Shown here one piece after another: positions 1 to 4,786 of a DNA stretch of 5,412 bases. Below the pieces are notes generated by a model, which was not told the origin of the DNA, ran no database searches, and saw nothing but the letters and a program-made list of their open reading frames with translations. Where the stretch lies: NCBI GenBank assembly GCA_030044035.1, contig JASHWN010000020.1, forward strand, positions 1 to 5,412, given 5' to 3'. The position numbers and the translations under genes were made by a program. The DNA comes from Xanthobacteraceae bacterium (GTDB taxonomy: Bacteria > Pseudomonadota > Alphaproteobacteria > Rhizobiales > Xanthobacteraceae). Every line of letters starts with the position of its first letter. Positions within the stretch are counted from its first letter, which is position 1.

Positions 1-2
1 CA

Positions 3-35
3 ATTGAGCAACTGGAGACCAACCGGAGATACTGA
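3..35 (+). CDS. Possible 3' end of an upstream gene (last 10 codons)
   Basis: The frame beginning at position 3 is open and reads IEQLETNRRY followed by TGA at 33-35, directly abutting the ATG of the aldolase gene at 36. A gene ending exactly where the next begins would fit a co-transcribed operon, and the ribosome binding site of the aldolase gene (GGAG at 25-28) would then lie inside this coding end. Ten codons are far too few to identify a family. The frame starting at position 1 is also open over this stretch, so this is only a candidate. Confidence 0.3.
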   Translation: MEQLETNRRY

Positions 36-872
36 ATGCCCGACGTGCTTGCTGACACTTTGTACGAACTGATCGTGGCGACCCGCATCCTCGCCAATGA
101 GAGAGTGCTCGATGCTTTCGGCCACGTCAGCGTGCGCCACCCGCGCGATCCGCAGCGCTACTTTATTCCGCGCCATCGCGCGCCGGAATTGGCCGAAGTC
201 TCCGATCTGGTCGAGCTCACGCTCGATTCCGAGCCGGTGCGGCCGACCGATTTCCGGCTGTACAGCGAGAAGGTGATCCACGGCGAGATCTACAAGGCGC
301 GGCCCGACGTCGATGCGGTGTGCCATCACCATGCGCACGCGGTGCTGCCGTTCGCGATCTCGGGGCAGCAGATCGTGCCGGTGTTTCATCTCGGCGCGGT
401 GATGGGCAAGGTGCAGTTCTGGGACCAGCGCGACGAGTTCGGCGACACCAACATGCTGGTGGTCAAGCCGGAGGAAGGCGCCTCGCTCGCCCGCGCGCTC
501 GGTCCGCATTGGACGGTGCTGATGCGCCGCCATGGCGCCAGCGTTGCCGGCACCAGTCTGCGCGAGCTGACGTTCCGCACCGTGTTCACCTGCGACAATG
601 CGCGGCTGCAGAGCCAGGCCATGGCGCACGGCCGCGTCGATGCGCTCTCGCCGGGCGAGGCCAAGCTCACCGCCGCCCATCAAACGCGGCCGCCATCGAC
701 CAACCGCGCCTGGGACTATTGGGTGCGCCAGGTCGAAAAAGCCGGGCTGATGCCGGCGCGAGCGGCGGCGAAAAAACCAAGCTCCATGGGCGCTCGCGCC
801 AAAGCCGGCGCAAAGCGCGCGCCAGCGAAATCCGCTCACAAAAATTCCGCCAAAGGCAAAGGACGCCGCTAG
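36..872 (+). CDS. Class II aldolase/adducin family protein
   Basis: This is a cytoplasmic metal-dependent enzyme of the fuculose-phosphate aldolase (FucA/AraD) fold. The family includes sugar-phosphate aldolases and epimerases and also decarboxylases of aromatic or keto acids, so the substrate cannot be read from sequence. Visible landmarks are the GHVS loop (residues 29-32, in place of the usual GN.S), the acid residue E78 in RLYSEKVIHGE, the metal-ligand cluster CHHHAH with H97 and H99 at the usual H-x-H positions, and the third ligand H166 in RRHGASVAG (usually R.HG). The E78-to-H97 spacing of 19 matches FucA. Residues 1 to about 238 cover the fold. Residues 240-278 form an added Lys/Arg/Ala-rich, probably disordered tail. 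The ATG at 36 is supported by GGAG at 25-28, 7 bases upstream. The downstream CMD gene begins 10 bases after its stop, so the two are probably one transcript. The family call is firm, the exact reaction unknown. Confidence 0.92.
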   Translation: MPDVLADTLYELIVATRILANERVLDAFGHVSVRHPRDPQRYFIPRHRAPELAEVSDLVELTLDSEPVRPTDFRLYSEKVIHGEIYKARPDVDAVCHHHAHAVLPFAISGQQIVPVFHLGAVMGKVQFWDQRDEFGDTNMLVVKPEEGASLARALGPHWTVLMRRHGASVAGTSLRELTFRTVFTCDNARLQSQAMAHGRVDALSPGEAKLTAAHQTRPPSTNRAWDYWVRQVEKAGLMPARAAAKKPSSMGARAKAGAKRAPAKSAHKNSAKGKGRR

Positions 873-882
873 GGAGGACACC

Positions 883-1470
883 ATGGCCAAAAGCATGCAA
901 TCGCCGCGCCTGCCGGAATTGTCGGAGGGGACGCTCACCGCCGAGCAGCGCGCGCTCGCCGAATCGATCAAGTCGGGGCCGCGCGGCCAGTTTAAGATGG
1001 CCGGCCCCTTTGCCGTCTATCTGCATTCGCCCGGCTTCGGCGAGCTCGCGCAAAAACTCGGCGGCCATGTGCGCTTTCACACCAGCGTGCCGCCGCGCCT
1101 TTCCGAGTTCGCCATCCTGGTGACAGCGCAACATTGGAAGGCGCAATACGAATGGGCGATGCACGCGCCGATGGCGGAGAAGCAGGGCGTCACGCCGGAC
1201 ACCATCCGCGACATCCAGGCCGGCCGGCGGCCGAAAAAGGCGCCGCGCGACGAGCTTGCGGTCTACGACTTCGCCAAGGAGCTTTATGGCGACAAGCGCG
1301 TCAGCCAGCCGAGCTACAATCGCCTGCGCAAGGTTCTGGGCGATGCCGGCACGGTCGAGCTGGTGGGCATATTGGGCTACTACGCCATGGTGTCGATGAC
1401 GCTCAACACCTTCCGCGTGCCGCTGCCCGACGGCATGAAGCCGCCGTTCAAAGAGCCGGCGCGGAAGTAA
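883..1470 (+). CDS. Carboxymuconolactone decarboxylase (CMD) family protein
   Basis: This 195-residue, all-helical-looking protein of the CMD/AhpD-like fold is presumably a cytoplasmic oligomer. Family-typical sequence runs from about residue 40 to 175: FAVYLHSPGF, then PPRLSEFAILVTA (E75), then the W/E/H helix QYEWAMHAP (E90, H94), and a later helix ELVGILGYYAMVSMTLNTF. The protein contains no cysteine at all, so the CxxC redox centre of AhpD peroxidase-type members is absent. It belongs rather with the decarboxylase-like or uncharacterised branch that relies on Glu and His. Translation starts at the ATG at 883, with a strong GGAGG at 873-877 that overlaps the end of the aldolase stop codon, indicating co-translation. 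CMD-like and class II aldolase-like genes often sit together in catabolic loci, so a step in breakdown of an aromatic or other ring-derived acid is a reasonable inference, but the substrate is unknown. Confidence 0.9.
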   Translation: MAKSMQSPRLPELSEGTLTAEQRALAESIKSGPRGQFKMAGPFAVYLHSPGFGELAQKLGGHVRFHTSVPPRLSEFAILVTAQHWKAQYEWAMHAPMAEKQGVTPDTIRDIQAGRRPKKAPRDELAVYDFAKELYGDKRVSQPSYNRLRKVLGDAGTVELVGILGYYAMVSMTLNTFRVPLPDGMKPPFKEPARK

Positions 1471-1480
1471 TTGCGAGGCG

Positions 1481-1600
1481 TGTCCCGGATGCGGTGCAGC
1501 GCGATAGCGGTGCACCGCTGATCCGGGACCTTCGAAAACTCGGCGTCTGCAATGATCCCGGGTCTGCGGCGCACCACTTCGTGCTGCGCTGCGCCCGGGA
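1481..1600. repeat. Double-hairpin intergenic palindromic repeat between convergent genes
   Basis: Two long imperfect palindromes fill the gap between the convergent CMD and EAL genes. The first pairs 1482-1490 (GTCCCGGAT) with 1521-1529 (ATCCGGGAC) and 1491-1498 (GCGGTGCA) with 1511-1518 (TGCACCGC), leaving a 12-base loop and a 2-base bulge. The second pairs 1556-1562 (TCCCGGG) with 1594-1600 (CCCGGGA) and continues inward as an imperfect stem around the loop at 1578-1580. The outer ends of the whole block also resemble each other in inverted orientation. Similar TCCCGG-bounded elements are interspersed in Bradyrhizobium-type genomes, from memory and not checked here. It may also act as a bidirectional transcription stop, although no T-run follows either stem. 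No coding signal is seen in it. Confidence 0.7.
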
Positions 1601-1611
1601 AACAGCCCGCT

Positions 1612-2571
1612 CTACGCCACCCGCCCGACCGGCTTGGTGGCCGGCGCCTTGGGCGAAGCGCCGCGGGGCATGTTCATGCGCCGGCGCAGCAGTTCGAGGA
1701 AGCGCTCCTTCGGCATCGGCGGCGCGACCAGAATGCCCTGGCCGAAATCGCAGCCCATCACCATCAATGCCTGCAGATCAGGCTGGTTTTCGACGCCTTC
1801 GGCGACCGCGGCGCTGCCGAAGCGGTGGGCAAGATCGATCGCGGTCTGGCAGATCGCCGCGTTGGTGGCGTCGGTCGCGCAGCCGAGCACGAACGAGCGG
1901 TCGACCTTCAGCTCGGCAAACGGCAATTCGCGCAGGCTCGAGAACGACGAATAGCCGGCGCCAAAATCGTCGATCGCGATCTGAATGCCGCTGACTTGAA
2001 GCTGCCGGGCGATCTCATGGGCGAGAGCGATGTCGCGCACGATCTGATCTTCGGTGACTTCGACGATCAGCCCGGGCCAGCGCTCCGATTTCGGCCGATA
2101 CTCGGTGACGAGCTTGGCGATCGGCAGTTTCAGCAGCACGCCGACCGGTACGTTGATGGCGAGGTGGAGATTGAAACCGGCCTCCTCGAACATCGACCAG
2201 TCGCACAGCGTCGCCAACAGCGCGTGCTGGGCGAGTTCGGCAACCGAAGCTTCGTCGACATCGGGCAAAAAACTGCCGGGCAACAGCACGCCGAGATCGG
2301 GATGGCGGATACGCGCCAACGCCTCGGCGCCCGCGAGGCATTTGCGCTTGAGATCGATCTTGGGCTGATACCAGATCTCGAACCAGTGATTGCGCAGCGC
2401 CTCGGCGATCGCGATCCGCGGCCGCGCCGGCGCGCTCATCGAATCGGTGAGCGAGCGGCGCTCGTCGTCGGCCAAATGTTTGATCGGCCCAGACCAGCTG
2501 CGGACGTCCTTTGGATCGCTGTCGCTCATGCCGATGGTCGCGCCCCGCGCCGCGTGAGCCGGCGGTAGCAC
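1612..2571 (-). CDS. Stand-alone EAL-domain protein, predicted c-di-GMP phosphodiesterase
   Basis: This predicted soluble enzyme hydrolyses the second messenger c-di-GMP to pGpG. Numbered from the GTG at 2571, the EAL domain occupies about residues 52-295. All catalytic and metal-binding positions are visible: E83 and R87 in EALAR, N140 in INVP, E171 in EVTE, D201-D202 in DDFGAGYSS, K222 in LKVDRSF, E258 in AEGVE and Q278 in GQG. Their spacings agree closely with those of active EAL enzymes such as RocR. There is no GGDEF domain, receiver, PAS or membrane segment. The N-terminal ~50 residues are unassigned, and the tail is short and basic. Two starts are possible. The GTG at 2571 has GGAG five bases upstream and is favoured on that ground. 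The ATG at 2529 (MSDSDPKD) lacks a clear ribosome site. It is convergent with the CMD gene and lies 142 bp downstream of the copper chaperone on the same strand, probably with its own promoter. Confidence 0.93.
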   Translation of the reverse strand: MLPPAHAARGATIGMSDSDPKDVRSWSGPIKHLADDERRSLTDSMSAPARPRIAIAEALRNHWFEIWYQPKIDLKRKCLAGAEALARIRHPDLGVLLPGSFLPDVDEASVAELAQHALLATLCDWSMFEEAGFNLHLAINVPVGVLLKLPIAKLVTEYRPKSERWPGLIVEVTEDQIVRDIALAHEIARQLQVSGIQIAIDDFGAGYSSFSSLRELPFAELKVDRSFVLGCATDATNAAICQTAIDLAHRFGSAAVAEGVENQPDLQALMVMGCDFGQGILVAPPMPKERFLELLRRRMNMPRGASPKAPATKPVGRVA

Positions 2572-2713
2572 GGCTGCTCCGCCGCCACTTGCACGCTCAA
2601 AATCCCGATGCCGTCACAGTGCTATACGGCACCCAGTCTTAAGCAATGGTAAGGTCCGGATTTGTTAACGAAGCGCGCCCGGCAAAGCGACAATTGCGTC
2701 GACGCCGTTACTG
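2572..2713 (-). promoter_or_regulatory. Probable promoter/operator region of the EAL gene
   Basis: This non-coding gap separates the copper chaperone stop from the EAL gene start. Read on the minus strand it has a relatively AT-rich stretch with GTTAAC (2664-2669), TTACCAT (2646-2652) and CTTAAG (2638-2643), then a -10-like TATAGC (2626-2621). No good -35 box lies 16-18 bases upstream of TATAGC; the nearest candidate, TTGCTT, is only 14 away. The ribosome site GGAG of the GTG start is at 2580-2577. A promoter here is inferred from position and base composition only. Confidence 0.35.
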
Positions 2714-3259
2714 CTAGTGCATTTGCATGCCCGGGCCTTGCATCTTCATGCCTCCGCTGCCGGCCGAGCTGCCGGGCGCCTTCGCGCCGATGGCGGCCAC
2801 CGGAAAGTCGACCTTGACGCTGGCGCCGTCGTTGGCGGTGAGCGTTGCCTCGAATTTGCCGCCCGCTTTGAGCGGCGCTTTGAGGCCTTCGAGCATGATG
2901 TGATAGCCGCCGGGCTTCAGCGTCACGGTCTCGCCGGGTTTGATCTCTAGCCCGCCCTCGACCGGCCGCATCTTCATCACGCCGTTATCCATGGCCATTT
3001 CGTGGATCTGGCAGGTGGCGGCGGCGTCGCTCGAGGCGCAACTCAGCCGCTCGGTTTGGCTGCCGCTGTTGGTCGCCGTCAGGTAGGCGGCGCCGGTGGT
3101 CGCGCCCTTCGGGGTGGCGCGGGCCCACGGCTGGGTGATGTCGAGCGATCCGACCCTATAGTCGGCGGCGACCGCTTGGCCGGCCAGGAGCGGCGTTAAC
3201 GCGAGCGCAAACAAGGCGGCCGCCCGCCAATGCGGCTTCGACAAAAAGGTTTCTTGCAT
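2714..3259 (-). CDS. Periplasmic copper chaperone PCu(A)C family protein
   Basis: This exported Cu(I) carrier belongs to the family that delivers copper to the CuA/CuB centres of cytochrome oxidase or serves periplasmic copper handling. The 181-residue product begins with a signal peptide: KPHWR, a hydrophobic core AAALFALALTPLLAG, and a probable cleavage AVA|AD after residue 31. The mature domain shows the family landmarks TQPWARATP (42-50), GAAYLTATN, the ligand segment H86-E-M88 with M97 ten residues on, and H120-I-M122 in GGYHIM, close to the H(M)x10Mx21HxM pattern. A serine/glycine linker then leads to a Met/His-rich end, GGMKMQGPGMQMH (169-181), which probably adds metal sites. C74 and C83 could form a disulfide. 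The ATG at 3259 is chosen because GGAG stands 7 bases upstream and the signal peptide begins there. An in-frame TTG at 3349 would add 30 residues ahead of the signal peptide and is unlikely. Confidence 0.93.
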   Translation of the reverse strand: MQETFLSKPHWRAAALFALALTPLLAGQAVAADYRVGSLDITQPWARATPKGATTGAAYLTATNSGSQTERLSCASSDAAATCQIHEMAMDNGVMKMRPVEGGLEIKPGETVTLKPGGYHIMLEGLKAPLKAGGKFEATLTANDGASVKVDFPVAAIGAKAPGSSAGSGGMKMQGPGMQMH

Positions 3260-3455
3260 GGCAATGCTCCATCGGTTGGGCCGAACTAACGCCTGCGCCG
3301 CCGCCGAGGCAAGCCGCGCCCGTTCGCTCGGGGCAAAAAGCTTCGGCAAGATTTAACGACTTTGCGGCTGAACCGCGATGCAGCCATGCGCCGCACTATA
3401 AACTTTACCGCAATAACTGCTTAGAAATCGCCCGCTAACGGCGTATGCTTGATTT
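3260..3455. promoter_or_regulatory. Divergent intergenic region between copper chaperone and small membrane protein genes
   Basis: The two flanking genes point away from each other, so both promoters should lie here. On the plus strand a -10-like TATAAA occurs at 3397-3402, but no convincing -35 element precedes it at normal spacing. The AT-rich stretch around 3395-3435 is the most promoter-like part. On the minus strand the ribosome site GGAG (3270-3267) precedes the copper chaperone start. I saw no clear copper-responsive operator palindrome. Confidence 0.4.
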
Positions 3456-3833
3456 ATGCGCGACGGCAGCTCCAGGCTGGCCCAGGACAAGCCCGAAGGC
3501 GACGGCACCCCCCATGTCGCCCAGGTCCTGCAGTTCCGTCCAAGGCAGCGCCCGACCGAGCCGAATCGTCCGGCGCAACTGGCGGAGCGGCGCGACGACG
3601 CCCTACCCGACGATCTGGCGGCCTACGAGCAGGACCGCGACGACGAGCCGGTCAACTACGCGCAGCGTATGCTGATGAACATGATCGCCATTGCGGTCGT
3701 GTGCGTCTTGATCGGCGTCGGGGTCTGGCTCGCCGACACCATCGCCGAAATGGAGCGCGACCAGGATTGCGTGCTGCAGGGCCGGCAAAATTGCGCGCCG
3801 ATCGAAGTTCCGGCGCCGCCGCTGTCGAAATAG
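3456..3833 (+). CDS. Small single-pass membrane protein of unknown function
   Basis: I do not recognise a named family. The 125-residue product has a charged, proline-rich N-terminal part (residues 1-70, including the basic VLQFRPRQRP and the acidic LPDDLAAYEQDRDDE), one hydrophobic helix at about 73-94 (MLMNMIAIAVVCVLIGVGVW), and a short C-terminal segment with a cysteine pair C105 and C113 followed by a Pro-rich end. The positively charged side is not strongly marked. If the N-terminus is cytoplasmic, the C-x7-C pair would be periplasmic and could form a disulfide. The coding call rests on a clean hydrophobic helix, sensible residue use and its place between regulatory gaps; I recall similar short proteins in Bradyrhizobium-type genomes. 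The ATG at 3456 has no obvious ribosome binding site, so the start is less certain. It precedes acpXL by 188 bp on the same strand, but with a promoter in between. Confidence 0.75.
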   Translation: MRDGSSRLAQDKPEGDGTPHVAQVLQFRPRQRPTEPNRPAQLAERRDDALPDDLAAYEQDRDDEPVNYAQRMLMNMIAIAVVCVLIGVGVWLADTIAEMERDQDCVLQGRQNCAPIEVPAPPLSK

Positions 3834-3848
3834 CCGAACGATAACAAT

Positions 3849-3876
3849 GTGGCGCGCCACGTGCGGGGGAACCCGC
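3849..3876 (+). terminator. Palindrome plus GC-rich hairpin, possible terminator
   Basis: Sixteen bases after the small membrane protein gene there is a perfect 12-base palindrome, GTGGCGCGCCAC (3849-3860). It is followed by a stem GCGGG / CCCGC (3863-3867 with 3872-3876) closed by a GGAA loop of the GNRA type. The location between one gene's stop and the next gene's promoter fits transcription termination. No T-run follows, so a standard intrinsic terminator is not demonstrated. Confidence 0.3.
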
Positions 3877-3896
3877 GCCGCGCCGGGCCGGCAAAG

Positions 3897-3925
3897 TTGA
3901 ACTTGGCGGCCTCCTTCGCTATAGG
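3897..3925 (+). promoter_or_regulatory. Putative sigma-70-type promoter of the acpXL operon
   Basis: TTGAAC (3897-3902) and TATAGG (3920-3925) are separated by exactly 17 bases; each matches four of six consensus positions of the housekeeping promoter. Transcription would begin near 3932 and leave a leader of about 90 bases before the acpXL ATG. The leader contains a small hairpin, GCCCG / CGGGC (3946-3950 with 3959-3963), and ends with a weak purine-rich AAAAGAG (4007-4013) as the only ribosome-site candidate. Confidence 0.5.
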
Positions 3926-4021
3926 GGCACTGTCGTTTGAGAGGGGCCCGTTTCGGTTCGGGCTTGTCCGCGCCGGGGGGACGACCGGGCGCAATCGCTG
4001 TGGCTTAAAAGAGCACGCCCG

Positions 4022-4303
4022 ATGGCTACCACGTTCGACAGAGTGGCCGATATCATCGCGGAAACCTGCGATATTCCCCGCGAGAGCATCAAGCCCGAAA
4101 GCCACGCCACCAAGGATTTGGAGATCGACAGCCTCGACTTCCTCGACATCGCCTTTGCCATCGACAAGGCGTTCAATATCAAGCTTCCGCTCGAGCAGTG
4201 GACCCAGGAGGTCAATGACGGCCAGGCCTCGACCGAGAAGTATTTCGTGCTGCAGAATTTGAGCACGCGAATCGACGAACTGGTCGCGGCCAAAGGCGCC
4301 TGA
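4022..4303 (+). CDS. acpXL: Acyl carrier protein AcpXL (very-long-chain fatty acid, lipid A)
   Basis: This is a specialised cytosolic acyl carrier protein. In rhizobia AcpXL carries the chain during synthesis of the 27-hydroxyoctacosanoate-type fatty acid that is then placed on lipid A. The product is 93 residues, longer than the ~78 of housekeeping AcpP and matching the AcpXL size. The phosphopantetheine attachment serine is S37 in the DSLD motif ([18 protein letters not shown]). The following [12 protein letters not shown] and [10 protein letters not shown] segments are hallmarks of AcpXL rather than AcpP. The start ATGGCT at 4022 fits the family N-terminus ([15 protein letters not shown]); its ribosome site is weak. 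The next gene, a FabZ-type dehydratase, starts 12 bases after the stop, and a ketosynthase-like gene follows, reproducing the known acpXL gene order. A putative promoter lies about 100 bases upstream. Attachment of a long-chain hydroxy acid to lipid A is inferred from the family, since no LpxXL is in view. Confidence 0.95.
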   Translation: MATTFDRVADIIAETCDIPRESIKPESHATKDLEIDSLDFLDIAFAIDKAFNIKLPLEQWTQEVNDGQASTEKYFVLQNLSTRIDELVAAKGA

Positions 4304-4315
4304 GGCGCCCGCAAA

Positions 4316-4786
4316 ATGCGTCTTGAATATTTCCAGATGATCGACCGCATCGTCGAGGTCGACCTCGACGCGCGGCGGCTGCGTGCCGCCTGCACGGTGC
4401 CGCAGGAGAGCACGATCTTCGAGGGCCATTTCCCGACCTACCCGCTGATGCCGGGCGTGCTCCTGATCGAGTGCATGGCGCAGACCACCGGGTGGCTCGT
4501 CTGCATGCTCGGGCGCTTTTCCGCCATGCCGTTTCTCGCCGGCGTCAAAGAAGGCAAATTCCGCACTCTGGTGTTTCCCGGCGACCGGCTCGAATTCGAG
4601 GGCAGCGTCGTGCACGAGGGCTCGGGCTACACGGTCGCTGAATGCACCGGCCGGCGCGACGGCAAGAAGGTGTGCGATGCGCAACTGACCTTCCGCATCA
4701 TGCCGTTCCCCAGCCCGCAATTCCGCGAGGCTTTTTTTGCCTGGGGCGAGCGGCTCGAGCTGCCGATCAAGGAGCTCGCTCGGTGA
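4316..4786 (+). CDS. FabZ-type 3-hydroxyacyl-ACP dehydratase of the acpXL cluster
   Basis: This 156-residue hot-dog-fold enzyme removes water from 3-hydroxyacyl-ACP to give the trans-2-enoyl form during fatty acid elongation. The catalytic histidine is H38 in FEGHFP and the catalytic glutamate is E52 in LIECMAQ; their spacing of 14 equals that of H49/E63 in Pseudomonas FabZ. The intervening PLMPGVLL matches the conserved PxMPGV segment. Later family features are LAGVKEGKFR (substrate-channel strand) and FPGDRLEFEG (the PGD turn). Position between acpXL and a ketosynthase indicates that it acts on AcpXL-bound intermediates of the very-long chain rather than on general fatty acids; this is inferred from context, since sequence alone does not separate the two. 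The start is the ATG at 4316, 12 bases after acpXL, with only a weak ribosome site, suggesting translational coupling. Its stop overlaps the next start in GTGA. Confidence 0.93.
   Translation: MRLEYFQMIDRIVEVDLDARRLRAACTVPQESTIFEGHFPTYPLMPGVLLIECMAQTTGWLVCMLGRFSAMPFLAGVKEGKFRTLVFPGDRLEFEGSVVHEGSGYTVAECTGRRDGKKVCDAQLTFRIMPFPSPQFREAFFAWGERLELPIKELAR

Noticed and set aside
667..1515. A 282-codon minus-strand open frame opposite the end of the aldolase gene and the CMD gene
   Set aside because: The opposite strand carries two well-supported genes with good ribosome sites. This product is Arg/His/Leu-rich shadow sequence running into the repeat.
1481..1600. CRISPR-like array, since two similar units are adjacent
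   Set aside because: There are only two related palindromic units with different interiors, no regular spacers and no cas gene nearby.
1552..2568. A 338-codon open frame on the plus strand opposite the EAL gene
   Set aside because: The minus strand encodes a complete EAL domain with all catalytic residues. The plus-strand product shows no recognisable motif and starts inside the hairpin repeat.
2696..2705. GCGTCGACGC palindrome just downstream of the copper chaperone stop, considered as a terminator
   Set aside because: There is no room for a loop in a self-complementary 10-mer and no T-run follows; likely chance in GC-rich DNA.
3260..3349. In-frame 30-codon extension of the copper chaperone from a TTG
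   Set aside because: It would put a charged stretch ahead of the signal peptide, and the ATG at 3259 has a proper GGAG ribosome site.
3656..4720. A 354-codon open frame on the minus strand spanning the 3' part of the small membrane protein gene, acpXL and most of fabZ
   Set aside because: It lies opposite acpXL and fabZ, both of which have clear family motifs. Its composition (rich in His, Arg, Ala, Gly, Asp) is that of an antisense shadow in high-GC DNA.
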